This document shows, one piece after another, positions 35,201 to 48,700 of a stretch of 64,000 nucleotides of DNA. This DNA is from Girardinichthys multiradiatus (taxonomy: Eukaryota > Chordata > Actinopteri > Cyprinodontiformes > Goodeidae), in the NCBI RefSeq assembly GCF_021462225.1, contig NC_061794.1:42160914-42224913 (forward strand). Reading direction: 5' to 3'. A program made the translations under genes and the position numbers. Position 1 is the first letter of the stretch; the number at the start of each line of letters is the position of its first letter. A model generated the notes under the pieces. The model made no database searches, was not told where the DNA came from, and saw only the letters and a list, made by a program, of their open reading frames with translations.

Positions 35201-35800
35201 TAGAATCAGAATGAGGTTAATTGCTCATGTTTGTGCACACATGTAAGGAATTTGACTTTATTTTAACATGCTTACAGCGTACAGCCAATAAATATAGGTA
35301 TATAAACTTTAGAGGAGATAAAAAAAAAACAATAAAAAGAACAAATATGTTTTTTGATTGCTATGTATGAACATCTCATTAAAAAGAAAATGGGTTAGAA
35401 AAGTGCAAGTAAGTATGTTTGTATTTCAAAGTGGAGTAGCTGATTATTACTCTAGATGTAAGGTATTTGTTGTGTTTGTCAGAGATGCAGCCTGGGGGGG
35501 GGGGGAACTGCCTCTTTGGCGCCCCTTTTTTTTTAACAGATGGTGTTCTGTAGTGCCGACCTGAAGGTAAAAGTCTAAACAGGTTGTGTCCAGAATGTGT
35601 GGAGTCTGTAGAGCTGTTAACTGCCGGCTTTCTGATTCTAGACCTGTACAAACCCTGGATGGAGGGACGATCAGCCCCAATTATCTGCTCTGCAGACCTG
35701 ATTGTTCCTTGCAGTCTGGTCTTGCCTGTGTAAAAGATTGACCAGCAGCTCACGAGGGAAGTTGTAATTCCTAAGTTGCCGCAGAAAATACAGTCGAAAA
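35201..35800 (-). mobile_element. Non-LTR retrotransposon 3' end with C-terminal RT remnant, copy 2
   Basis: On the minus strand it reads TRLQGTIRSAEQIIGADR, PSIQGLYRSRIRKPA, then HNLFRLLPSGRHYRTPS. This is followed by a 3' UTR that ends in a gattcta tail at 35201-35210. It is the same LINE family as 10700-11090 but retains more upstream protein. A 12-base G run at 35494-35505 interrupts the text corresponding to FFPQA. Confidence 0.7.
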
Positions 35801-38800
35801 TGTAAGGGTACCCAAAAAGCGTGGTAAAAACATTGTTAATGAAGTTCTGGATTAGTATATTTTTGCAAAAGTGAAACATGAGCTTTAGTCATATTTAATA
35901 AATTAGAATATGCATTCTGATGAGGCTCATTTGTCAGATCAAAAGTACCTTTAGAAAATAACAGCCTTTAAGCACATTTTAAACATACTTTTCATTAAGC
36001 CCCATTTCTGTATTATAAATGTTTGTTTTTGGTCTGATTTAATATTCTGATATTCTGTAGAAAATCATCATAATTAACAGAAAGGCTTGAAAACATCAAC
36101 CTTTGTGTAATTAATCTACATATTGTGCTTCACTTAGTGAACAGAATTACTCAAATAAATCACCATTTTGATCATCTAAGTTTTTGAATTCCTCTGTATA
36201 CCTGATCAGTACTGTTTTTGTATTCAGATTAGCAACACCTTCAGGAGTGAGACGGACATTTAAAATAAGACACGGACTGTAGCTTTTAAACAGAATTGTT
36301 AAAATGAGCATGATCACTGTTTTTGCCTTTATAATGTGACACATTTCCTTGACAATTTCTATGAAAAAAAATATTTTGCATTGTTTTAGGTTGTAGATAC
36401 ATTTCTATATATTTGATAAAAATGATTTCTCTATTATTAGTAGTATTGGCAAGAATCCTTTATTTCACCATTGAAGTGCATTAAAAGCATTTAAGACAAA
36501 AAAACCCCCAAACATTTTAGAACCATGGACATCCTTCTGCTTAAAGTAAAAGGTGCAGAATGAAACGCCCTCAGTGAAACAGTATTTTTATTGTAGTCAT
36601 CAGGGCTTCACACATTTCTTGCTGTTTTACACCTTCACTCAACTGTCTGACCCCACCGTGGCCTCATCTAAGGGATACTACATTATGTCACAACTTCATA
36701 AATATTTTTGGGATTCAGTTATTTTGATAAGTTGAGTCAGATTGGTTTTTTTTTCCAGTTGATGAAAAATCATTTCTGTTGCAATGGTGTAAGTTTGTAT
36801 ATATCAGCTTTCACTTGATGGCTTTAAACAGCAGAGGGCGATGCCAAGGCAATCCTGACCTCCAGGACTCTCTGCTGTTTACTCTTTTCATGAACTCCCT
36901 CAGTCTCCCTTGGCTTGACTCAAATAAGGAGCATAAATATCCCTCAACTTTCACCCACTCCACCCGCTGAACAGATTTAAACACAGGGAAGAATTTTTAC
37001 TCAGAAAATGAAGTAAAAAAAAAACTTTTATTTTCCTCCTTTAGTTTTTTAAGTTTTCCAAAAGTTTTTCTTTGAAATCCCAGTGTCTTGGCAGCACCAC
37101 ACAGGCAGACAGAGGCTCTCAGGCCAGTGCCGCACTCTATTTAAATGCTTTTATTTCCAGACGGGCCTGCCTGGAATCTCCTCATACCATATATCAGCTC
37201 CCAACATGACTGTTTTTTCCAGTCACAGCATGACTGGCCAGGACCTCGATGAGTTCACTTTCATCATAATTCACAGAAACCTATCCAGGTGTCTTCCTCC
37301 ACTGGTGCTTCTGTAGCTCAGCTCTGTCACAACATTACAACCTAGAGCTTAGAAGTGACTGTAACACATCCAGACAGTCCAATATGCTGGTTTTCCAGGG
37401 TTTTGTTAGGATACTTCAAAACTCTTTAAATCAGGTATCATAAAAAAGATTAAATTTAGTCCTGATTGCAGTAGGAATTATTTCAGATTATGCTGGTTGC
37501 CATTCAGGGCAGGTTTGAGCTTGCTCTTTGGATTGAGACTCACACTTAGTTGAGCTCACTTACCCCCTCCTTGCCTTTCCTTTCCTTCTATCCCAGCTTG
37601 ACTCATTAGCTCTCAAAGCCTCAGCTTTGACAGGACCAGACAAGAGAACCCGTAAAAAGGTGTGGGTCGCTACAGCAACGCGCCCTCCTATTCCAAACAG
37701 CTAGAGGCAACGGGATGTCGTGAAGAAAGGATGAGGAAATGTCAGTCAGCTGTTCGCACTCTCTTCATCAGTGCATTTCCATGCAGTTTCTGCCTGAAGA
37801 AATTAGGTGAGATTCCAGTAAGGATTTATATTCACCTAAAGTGAAAAGGTTTTATTGAGTCACAGAAATGCTGCAAAGGCTCAGGGAATGCATCTGGATA
37901 CCAGAATAACAGATTTACCCTGGAGAAAGTCAGACCAAGGTTTGGGATTTTCAAGGAGGTGAAAAAAGAAAATTATATATGGAAAAATGTTTCAGTTCCC
38001 AGAGATTTGTTTTCATTTTCAATTTTCCAATGGGCCAAATTCTAATGATTCTTAATAAATGCAGTGTTTTGTACAATAAATGACATTCTTTATCTTTGCC
38101 ATCTTGATTTAAACATTTGACTTAATACTAGTTTGTTTTTGACTCAGACTGAATGCATTCTAAAAATTAAAAGGAGCATTTCTGTTTGGACTTCAGTCAA
38201 TTTAATATTCAGGTTGGATTTAAGCTTTGGTATTTTAACCAGACCCACTTTATGGTCTATGTAATGCACAGAAAGTGATATTTTCTTGGAGTTTTAAGAA
38301 ACCAGCTAAGAGTTCCAGAGTTCACGGGTTGTTCTTTAAAGAGCTAACTTTTATTTTATTATTCTCCAGTTCACATTTGGCAAATATTACAGTTATACAT
38401 TTTGAAATTATAAAACACTCAGAAAATGAGAAGCAAGTTTCAACATTGTGTTGTTTAATGATTTGTGGGATACATGGATAAGACTACTACTGAAGCTGTT
38501 CATGGTGAATATTCTGTACTCAAGTCTCCAGAATGCTACTAAAACTGCAGGAAAAAAACTGAAGCTTGAATTGGAAAAACTATGAAATTTTCAATGAAAA
38601 ATGTTGGATCACTGTTTCAAAAAGCCCTTTTTTAAATGTCATTATTCAGGCAAGAAAACCTTTTAAGATAGTTTTTGTTTATAGTGTGGTCCTACTCTGT
38701 TTGGTTTCAGCTGCTTCTGTAATTTCTGTTTAAACTTCATCTGCACTCATTAAAGGGAAAGATTTTCAAAAAGGATTATACATTTGTGGAGAAGTTCTTT

Positions 38801-39634
38801 TGGAATTTATCCACTGGTTGGTATCAAAGTCTCATGGTATAATACAGATAAATAAAATATCACAGTTTCACATTATCAGAGTATTGCTGACTTTATCTAA
38901 AACAGAAAAGCCACACTTATTCCCATTGCTGCAAAAATAATATAGCATATTATTATTAAAGCCATAATAATGCTTTGTATAACATTCATTTGTTTGCATT
39001 TTATTTTTGATACATAAATTTAAGCAAAACTTCCAAACAAACACCTGAACAATTTGGTTTTAGTTTTTGAACATTGGGTACTATGAAAATCCTATAGGCT
39101 CTGCTTTTTATAAAGTAACCCAACTATACCAAACTCATATTAGCTGGTTAGTTAGGCTGTCTGCTTGGATGGCCGGCCTGCAGTCAGCTGTGTAACAGAC
39201 TTGCAGCCTTTCTTTAGCCATCTGACTGGCAGCGAGAAGTGGAGGGTACTTTTTCTGGTAAAGACTTTAAACCCCAAGAACAGCATGAAGGACATTTTAA
39301 TTTGTATTGAAACCATAAAATTTTTGAAACTGATGACTAGCCCATGCCTAGTTAAACATGTAAAGGTGGTCTTTATCTTACCTGCTGAATAAAGCTCTCT
39401 TGGTATCTTCATTTGGTATAAATGCAGGATAGTTACTCTTGGAGGCTGAAGCTAAAATCTAGTCCAAGACGACCAAAACAAGCAATGTAATAATCATTAA
39501 AATAGTCTCCTTCCTCCATCTTTATAAATAATCACCAGTTTATGAGTAAATGACCATTCAAATGGTTTTAAGGTTAATAAAATAGTGATCATATAAACCA
39601 TTACAGTATTTTTAAGGGGTTGGCCTCTCTCAGA
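35801..39634. other. Non-coding stretch, nothing recognised
   Basis: About 3.8 kb of AT-rich DNA with frames under 87 codons and no recognised repeat. Confidence 0.45.
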
Positions 39635-40310
39635 CTAGCCCAGGGGTACCCACGTCCAGTCCTCGAGAGCTGCTGTCGTCCGAGCTTCTGCTGGCAACAA
39701 CTTAATGCTCACCCTCTACCGATGATCCACATGGCCCTGTCTTTCAGTGTTTAACCCTTTCTCTCTTCTAGACATGGCGATTATCTGTTCTTTCTTTCTA
39801 GATGAAACGACTAAAGGAGCTACATCCATTAACATTTACTTTTCCTTCCCATAGAAAGGACTCCTAGATCAGTGCTTCTGTGTTCTTTTTGTGTCTCTGC
39901 TCTGTTCTCTCAAATCCCCAGTCGGTCGTGGCAGATGGCCGCTCACACTGAGCCTGGTTCTGGTTCTGCTGGAGGTTTCTTCCTGTTAAAAGGGAGTTTT
40001 TCCTCTCCATTGTCGCTACATGCATGCTCAGTATGAGGGATTGTTGGAAAGTCAACGCCAGTGACTGTCCACTGTCTCTACATGCTCAACCAGGAGGAGT
40101 GAATGCTGCAAGTCACTGACTGGATGCAATCTGCTGGGTTTCCTTAGATAGAAAAACGTTTTATCCAATTTGAATAAATAACTGAATCTAACTGCATTGT
40201 TCAATGGTTAGGATTAATTGGAATGTATGTACCTGACTTTTGTGAAGTGCCTTGAGACAACATGTGTTGTGAATTGGTGCTATATAAATAAAACTCAATT
40301 GAATTGAATT
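39635..40310 (+). mobile_element. LINE-type 3' region ending in an AATTG tandem tail
   Basis: Contains the widespread teleost block gagcctggttctggttctgc, then ggaggtttcttcctgttaaa and gggagtttttcctctccatt. The terminal part is gtgaagtgccttgagacaac followed by ggtgctatataaataaaact and a tail caattgaattgaatt. The tandem AATTG tail is typical of a LINE 3' end. An unrelated repeat end (ggggtacccacgtccagtcc) lies at its left edge. Relatives are at 10240-10530 (minus) and 54320-54440 (plus). Confidence 0.7.
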
Positions 40311-41514
40311 AGATTTCACTCCATGGAAAAGCTACCTCTGTTTAACAAGAAGTAGGGATAAAGAGTCGTAGAGGAACTCATTCCTTGTATAACTCTGACA
40401 AGTTTGACGCTTGTAGCAGACCCGTGTTGATCAGGGTTTTCCTGGCCAATACCCATTTCAATTTTTGAGGTCTCACCTGCCCATTGTAATTTTGACTGAT
40501 GCCGATTTTTATTTTTTCAAAGATCACATAAAAAAAAAAACTAAATGTCCTGTTAATCCTTTGAAAAAAAGATGCCATTTGAATTTAGGAGAAAATGAAG
40601 GAATTGCGAGATTATTCTAATTTATGGATAAAAGCAAGGAACTGATAAAAGGAAAAAAATAAAGTAATAATTATTTCTATTTGGGGTAGATTTAACACCT
40701 TTTGGGTGTTGAGAAATTTCAGATGAACTTTTCAGGCTGCACTCTTTTCCACCATCATCAAAAGACCAAGGGATGGATTATCTCTTAAAGGAACAGCACA
40801 CCCTCTCTCCAGGAGATGTCTATGCGCTAACAGCTTTAAAGCTTGGGCGTATTCAACGTCTCGTTGTATCGCACTTGTTACTCACTTATATATACACTTT
40901 TGCAAGTCATATTTATCCCTATAAAGAGTAAACATTTCTTTCTCAAGTCCTGCTATTGCCAAAAAAGGTTATTTGAACATTTTTCTCCAGTGGAGTAAGA
41001 ACATCTTGTGGATCCATGCCACTGCTACAGGCTACAACAGCTCATTCTTGTACAGACACACACGGGTCTGATCTGCTGTGGCAAAACTGGGAGGTCTTCT
41101 TCCTGGATCTATTTTTTTCCACCCATAACGTGACATGTTAGACCAAAAGGAGAAACTGATCACTCTCACCCAGTGACTCATTTTACATCAAACTACTGTC
41201 ACGAAACTGTGAAGGGGGCCAAGTCAAACATACTGCATGAAGATATCTGATTCTAAATCAAAGAGTGAGCCATGATCTCTTACATAGTTTGGGAAAATCA
41301 CTTTCAACATCCAAAGCATTAACCATAGGAGAACTGCGTGTTAGCTGAACAATACCTAAAAAATATTTTTGGAGTTATGTGTCTTAGTGAGATTTGAGCA
41401 AGAATTGGAAATAGTGGAATTTCATGTCTGGAGTCTTTGTCCAGATAGCAGGTGCATATGTCATAAAATTCTGTAATGTTTGCCCCACTATATGACAAAC
41501 CAGAGATGCAGAGA
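40311..41514. other. Non-coding stretch, nothing recognised
   Basis: No repeat or exon recognised. Confidence 0.45.
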
Positions 41515-41516
41515 TA

Positions 41517-42787
41517 CAGGGGTTGGACAATGAAACTGAAACACCTGGTTTTAGACCACAATAATTTATTAGTATGGTGTAGGGCCTCCTTTTGCGGCCA
41601 ATACAGCGTCAATTCATCTTGGGAAGGACATATACAAGTCCTGCACAGTGGTCAGAGGGATTTTAAGCCATTCTTCTTGCAGGATAGTGGCCAGGTCACT
41701 ACGTGATACTGGTGGAGGAAAACGTTTCCTGACTCGCTCCTCCAAAACACCCCAAAGTGGCTCAATAATATTTAGATCTGGTGACTGTGCAGGCCATGGG
41801 AGATGTTCAACTTCACTTTTATCTTCATCAAACCAATCTTTCACCAGTCTTACTGTGTGTATTGGTGCATTGTCATCCTGATACACAGCACCGCCTTCAG
41901 GATACAATGTTTGAACCATTGGATGCACATGGTCCTCAAGAATGGTTCGGTAGTCCTTGGCAGTGACGCGCCCATCTAGCACCAGTATTGGGCCAAGGGA
42001 ATGCCATGATATGGCAGCCCAAATCATCACTGATCCACCCCTGATGCTTCACTCTGGGCATGCAACAGTCTGGGTGGTACGCTTCTTTGGGGCTTCTCCA
42101 CACCGTAACTCTCCTGGATGTGGGGAAAACAGTAGAGGTGGACTCATCAGAGAACAATACATGTTTCACATTGTCCACAGCCCAAGATTTGCACTCCTTG
42201 CATCATTGAAACCAATGTTTGGCATTGGCATGAGTGACCAAAGGTTTGGTTATAGCAGCCCGGCCGTGTATATTGACCCTGTGGAGCTCCCGACGGACAG
42301 TTCTGGTGGAAACAGGAGAGTTGAGGTGCACATTTAATTCTGCCGTGATTTGGGCAGCCGTGGTTTTATGTTTTTTGGATACAATCCGGATTAGCACCCG
42401 AACATCCCTTTCAGACATCTTCCTCTTGCGTCCACAGTTAATCCTGTTGGATGTGGTTCGTCCTTCTTGGTGGTATGCTGACATTACCCTGGATACCATG
42501 GCTCTTGATACATCACAAAGACTTGCTGTCTTGGTCACAGATGCGCCAGCAAGACGTGCACCAACAATTTGTCCTCTTTTGAACTCTGGTATGTCACCCA
42601 TAATGTTGTGTGCATTTCAATATTTTGAGTAAAACTGTGCTCTTACCCTGCTAATTGAACCTTCACACTCTGCTCTTACTGGTGCGATGTGCAATCAATG
42701 AAGACTGGCTACCAGGCTGGTCCAATTTAACCATGAAACCTCCCACTCTAAAATGAGAGGTGTTTCACTTTCATTGTTCAACCCCTG
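41517..42787 (-). mobile_element. Tc1-like transposon with DD36E spacing, dead copy
   Basis: A 1,271-bp element with TA on both sides (41515-41516 and 42788-42789). The terminal inverted repeats are short, about 30 bp: caggggttggacaatgaaac on the left and its near mirror gttgttcaacccctg-type end on the right. The transposase is on the minus strand and interrupted. The catalytic spacing is 36 residues, so this belongs to a different lineage from the DD34E element; Incomer-type DD36E elements are the published match for that spacing. Confidence 0.93.
41569..42601 (-). pseudogene. Broken DD36E Tc1-like transposase
   Basis: Starts MGDIPEFKRGQIVGARLAG, with a first helix-turn-helix (ASVTKTASLCDVSRAMVSRV), a basic GRKRK, and a second helix-turn-helix around TTAAQITAELNV. 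The first catalytic Asp is in VLFSDES, the second in YQDDNAPIH, and the Glu in SPDLNIIEPLW; 36 residues lie between the last two. Three lesions inactivate it: a TGA at 42203-42205 after KHWFQ, a frameshift at about 42037-42044 (between VKHQG and the WAAIS region), and a TGA at 41614-41616 that removes the C-terminal AVLAAKGGPTPY-type end. The natural TAA is at 41569-41571. All catalytic residues survive, so the decay is recent. Confidence 0.9.
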
Positions 42788-42789
42788 TA

Positions 42790-45700
42790 GATGTCTTTGT
42801 AATTTATACTTTAGTTTTACTATAAAAGCTTTATTTAGGTCAGTTCATTTTGTTATTTATGCTGAATGTAGAAAAAAAATGATTTATACTGTAGTTCTTA
42901 TATTTGTATGGGCAGGTCAGCCTGGCACAATCTGTGATTAGAAGTCTGTATGCTGACTTTGTAACTTTGTAAAGGTGTCTTTTATGCTACTTGCATTTTA
43001 TTGCACCATGCCTTTTGCTGTTAAAACATTTTAGAAATAATTGAAAAAACATTCCAGGATTTTTTAACTCCAAATCTCAGTACAATGACTTTCTTAAGCA
43101 AATTAGATAGGTTCTTCATTGGCGTTTGAAGCAAAAATGAAAATGGGCTCAGTATTAATCAAATAAGGCTGAAAAGTGGATAGGACATATCTGTCCATAA
43201 AAGGCAGTGGAAAGGAAATGATTTAAAATTATTTTGAAAAACAAACATGCTTGACACTGGATTTTTTTGGTAAATTCAAACAATGTCTCGTCAGGAAATG
43301 TAAACATTGACGGGGGGATGAAACAATTTTGGCAGGTAAAACCCCCAGGAGCATGCCAGTCAGGAAGCAGCAGAAATACCAGGAAGGGGGTACCTGACTG
43401 ACACTGCAGTGGCAACAGCTACATTTTAGCTGTGCTGAGTAGATTTCATTGAGCAAAGAAAAGACCTCCACTGAACAATACTTCACTGGTTCTTAGCAAA
43501 ATCTTAACAGCCACTACCTAAGGATTGAATTAAATCTCTTGTAGAAGCTGTTAAGCTTATGCCCAGTTGTTAAGAACCGAAGCTGGTTCTGAATCTGCAG
43601 AACTTTCAACTACATCATCTCTATTTTATTATCTTTTTTTCACACTTGAAACTCCTTCAACCTTTTTATCCTAATGCCCTTGTTTTTTCTGTGTTTTCAT
43701 TTGTTATGTCCCTTTTATTTAAAAAACTCCATTGAGGAATCAAAGCTTATTGATCTTGAGGGGTTAATGCAAAGTTCAGCCAGGGTTTATCGTTTTTTTT
43801 GCCCCCTGCCTCCCCAGTGTCCCTTATCTTTGCTTAAACAATGGAAGTACCATTTCCATGGGATCTGCTAAATGGATCATTGTAAAGGTACCACTGATAT
43901 CCACTCTTTTAAATATAGCCTCCTCTAATTAGTACTGGCTGGGGGGTGGCAGGGCAGACGGGGGATTCAACAGGCTAGCTTGGTGGTTTTTGAGTAATAA
44001 GAAGCCACCCCTTCAGTATTCTGCCTCAGCGGTCTGAATTGTTGTTTTTTTTTTTGGTGAGCAAGCTAATCGCGGAGGATTTAAACACGGCTCATCTTGG
44101 ATTAACCTGAATGACTAAAGAACAGAGGATCGTAGACTGAAGGTTTATGGTCAAGCCACAGACTAACATCATTTGACTATTTTTAGACTGTGAATATGCC
44201 AGTAAAATCCCAGCAGAGTCCAAAGTGGTGACTGTACCATAACTGATTTAGTATGTAAACTGTTTATGGATGATGACCTTACATTCGAGTGGATCACTGA
44301 TAATCAGATTAATAGTCTAATCAAGAAAAGATCAATCCACATAGTTCAGCCTAATCAGAGTGATCTGATCTGGCTCAGTCTGAAGTGATTTTAATCAGGT
44401 TTGGAGCAGTGGTGTAAATCTTTTGGTATTCTGGGCATTTGTCTGCAGTTGGAATAAAAATATTCCTCTCTGTTTTTGATCAATGTGGAGGTAGTCTGAA
44501 GAGTTTCATGATGTTTAGGAACACAGTGTTTTTGTACAGGGTTGGAGAGTAAGGTTTGCATTATTGTGTGGTACCGGTACAAAGCCCCTCTTAATGTTCG
44601 TAAATCACCAGTTACTCTGGCCATATCCTGCATACATGTGAGCTTTTATTGGCAATGATTTCACAAAACTAAAGTTGGTGTGGACTGGATCTCCAACAGG
44701 GTAACACAGTCTCAGCCTTGAGTCGCGAAGCTGACTTACCTTTTCATATGTTAACCATTATTATGTTGTCTACTTTGCTATGCTGCTCAAAGGCACTGAC
44801 TTCAACTTCCCATGAAATCTTTATCTGCTCAATGCCACAGAGATAGAAGGCTTCTCGGTCCTGGCTTGAAATATTGTGAAAGGGACAAAATGTTCCTCTC
44901 GATAAGTAACTCATCTTATACTCATTTTCAAAATTTACAATAAAACAAAGTTGCTGATGTCATCTTGCTAGGATATCCATCTCATCGAACCCATTCCTAA
45001 GGCTTGTCCTCAGTTTGTTTTCACGGTTTTTCAACAATTGACAACTTTTGACTCGATCTACTATGTAGCTAAATGCTGTGCTTTTGTTGGACATTTCAGG
45101 AGCCCCAGTTGGTCTGTTTGGGTGCAAGTTTGTCGAGAGGTATTGGTAGAGAAACAGGCTGTTTGGTTGAGCTCTAGTTTACTACAGATGTGTTGCAAAT
45201 TAGTAGTCAACTCGGTAAAGCTAAGAGTGTTGCTTGAGTTGGAGCTCACAAAGTCTGCAGTTACAACTGCAACCTGTTGTGTGGTGGTTGTGGGAGGGGG
45301 ATGTGTATGGGTCTAGGTAGAGAACATACTTGATGTTGCACAAAACCCCTTTCATTTCCTCAGTGTTAGACCTGTCCAACTTGCGTTTTTGCCTAAGCAC
45401 CCACCATATATGGCAAGATGGGAAATAGTGTGACAAAGCTACCATGAGAAATGAACTGATATGCAGTGGTTAATTATATAGAAAGGTAAAAAATGTCTTT
45501 GTACGTAATGGGAGGGGCTCCTGTTTTTGTCTACGGTGTCATTTCTGTTTTCCTATTTAGTTCTACCCCCTTACCCTTCAATATAAGGACTGCTGAATAT
45601 ATATACAAAACTGAGTGGGATAGGTTGCCAGTCTTTGCATGCATTTAATTAATTTAAGGTAACTGATAAGTTTGCTTTTTTGTTTGTTTTTTGGCCTTGT

Positions 45701-48700
45701 TTAATTTGAATGCCAGGCCCTTGAACATCTCCATAGCCCCCTGAAACAATCAAAATGTTTCAAAGGATAAGTAGTTTTCATGTGAAATCAGCCCATGAAT
45801 TAGATGTATGCATGAATTCAATGGATGATCCCTTTTAAAAAGTTTTAAATAGCAGATAAAAACCAGAAAATGTTAGGTTTGTAGTGTTGGACGCTGCCTT
45901 TTCAAGAGCTGGTTCAGACCAAACAGAAGGTGCTATAAATGTAGTTTCATTACTCTGTGAAAGGCATTGTTGACAGATTTATTTTTTTCACTGCTTCCCC
46001 AGTCAGTAATAGTTCATTCAACCTTAGCTCCCTGCAGGGTTAAAGTTCAAATGAAGCACTGAATCAGTCAAGAGAGCTGAGCTCAGATATACAGAAGAAA
46101 CTATTTAACATTTGCTCAGGGAAACAGATTTGCAGCTTGATGAAGATGTTTAGAAGTTGGTGGACAACCTCAGACATTCTTCAAGAGGAGGGGAAAAAAG
46201 GATCCGTTTCTGTTGCGTGTTGCATGAGTCAGCTACGTTCTGTGAGCCTGTGGGGATTGAGCAGGGAGGCGGGGTCCATTATTTCTATTCGCTTCTGAGT
46301 GTTTCTCATCAGTAGATCGCTGTGGTAAACAGAGCGAGCCTCTTTTTATCAAACCGTCTGCCCTATTGACTGCATCCTGTGTTCTCACCCAGAAGCTGGA
46401 GATTACTTAAGGAAGCTGTAAACCAGAAAGTAAAGATTCTGCCTGGGACTAAGAAGCCTTCACCACCTGGTGCCTGTTGGACCCTTGAAATATTAATTGG
46501 ATTGTTGCACTGAAAGTCTGGGAGGTCTCCATTCCTGGGACGCATTTTCTATGGCAAGTAATAGAACCGAATTGCTGCATGTACTTGTCTGACGTATTGA
46601 CTGTATGAGGTAGTATATTACACTATAGCCCAAGTTGATGTAATCAGTTATTTTGAAATAATATTGATATTATATACAAGTTGTCCAAAACTCATTATTG
46701 CGAAACATTCTGAACATTTGGGGAATCCATAAATGCTCAGCATTGTTTTTCAGGAATAATGACTCCACTGATTTGTTTAAGTGAATATGTCACTGTCATA
46801 GTATACAGCTTCTCACAGACTGTTATGATTTTCCGTCTGGCTGTCTGAGACTCTAAAGGCAACACACTTCTACAGCTGTGCAGACAGTCACTTTTGTGCC
46901 CCCCCCCCCCTTGCATCTGGTTATTCCACTTCTGCTTCTTATATCAACCGACCAGTGTGGAACCCACCACTTCTCCTTCTCTCGTTCTCGCAATACATAC
47001 TGGAGCAAATGGGAAGTGGTTTCCAAATAATGGATTTCCTGCTAATACTAGGAATAGTTTGAGTCCAAATCTGCTTCAGTTGTAAGGTCTGATTTGACTT
47101 GGAATACACACTTATGTTCCTTTCAGTTCCTCTTTTTTGGCCTTTTTTCTGCCTATCCCTGAGTCTTCTTCTGCCCTGAAGCTATGGATGAGAAGGCAGG
47201 TTGCGTCACAGTTCAGCCAGTGTTGCCTTAAACAGCCGTTGGTACACCTGACGTTGTCAAAGTAGAAAGAGAAAGAAAGCAGGTATTGGTAAGTGTTTTC
47301 TTGTGGAGTTGTTTTAATTACCCTAAAGCAAATTGGATCTGGAGTAGATCTTCATCTTGAAGAAGGTTTAATGGAATTTTTTGCTTTCCTTGGAAAGATT
47401 GTGATAATTCCATGTTCTGGTTAAGCGCAAATTGAAGTATTTGTCAGCATTTAAGTCTCCGTAAAGACAATTTAAAAAGTGTTTAAGACCTTCGCTGTAA
47501 TTTTCTGTTAAACTTCAATCTATGAGGAAACTATATAATTTCTTTGTGGCTAAGGATGCAGGGATTTTTGCATTGTAAAATGAATTGTGAAAGATGTTGG
47601 GGAGGCAATGTTTTTCCTTGGCAAACTTCACTGCATGTTGAAACATACCTTTTTCATCGGAATGCATGGTTACATTACATAAAAAATGTTCAACCTACCT
47701 GTGCTCTTCACTGCAGGTTGAGTGTACTTTTCTGTGATAGAGATGGAGAATGAAAGGTTCATGGGGTTGGGGACAAAGCCTGGCGCTTCAGTGCACACTG
47801 GGAAAATAGGAAACGGAGATGTGCCTCTGGTGTTCCCTGGTAATTGATAAGACCACATGTCAAAATGTCTTGGTTAATAAAGTTGGCTTCAAGTGCTTCT
47901 GTCTTCTTCACCTTATCAGATTTTTGTACCTCTCTTTGCACCTTAAAAGTAGGTGAAGTTGTGCCAGAAGCCTCTCGATTTATTATCTAAAATTGCCAAA
48001 TGTCACATAAACATCTTAGGATTGGCCAGAATACTGTCTACAATGGTTGTCTCTTACTGACCAGAATACGAAACTGTTCAAGTGTTTTGCAGCCTCTTAC
48101 AGGTATTCCTTCATGATTCCTCCATAATAACTCTAACCAGCTTCCCTTATCCTGCAGAAGGGTATGCTTTTCTCCCCTGAACATTGGGTAATTTTTGTTC
48201 CCTTGGAACGAACAGTCCCTCAGCCATTAGGACAAAAATATGCTTCGGTAAAAAAAAATGTCAGAATGGAGATTCACAATTGAGTTTAAATATTGATATT
48301 GTGACAAAAATATTTTTATGACTGTCCTAGGTACTTTAAGATAATCCACCAAGATCAATTTATTCTGTCCATATTGCTACACTTTAAATTAGTTTATTTC
48401 ATTAATTTCTTTTTTTCAATATCAGTTTTTATACTTTTAGAATGAAAAAAATATATAAAGCCAAAGTAGTTACAAGGAGGACATTTTTTAAAACTCTTGC
48501 TGCATATATATGACTAACATATGTGAGTTTTATGTTAAAATTCTGGCTATTTACTTTTGGTATCGTTCAATACAAATACTTGCAAAAAGACAGATCTTAC
48601 AAAGTTACAGGTTGACGGAAGTGTTTACACTGTTGCATGCGCCGTATGAAAACATTATGAATGTTCTAGTACAAGTGGATTGACCCATTTCTTCTAATTG

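Noticed and set aside
35494..35505. G run of 12 (and C runs at 23088-23098 and 46899-46910) as G-quadruplex or regulatory elements
   Set aside because: Single homopolymer runs without a G3-loop pattern; ordinary slippage tracts.
46300..46560. Possible first exon ending at an ATG followed by gcaagt (GC-type donor)
   Set aside because: It rests only on composition and a non-canonical donor; no downstream exon in frame was found.
46893..47085. Short frame beside the poly-C tract
   Set aside because: No domain or splice support, and its start is generated by the C run.
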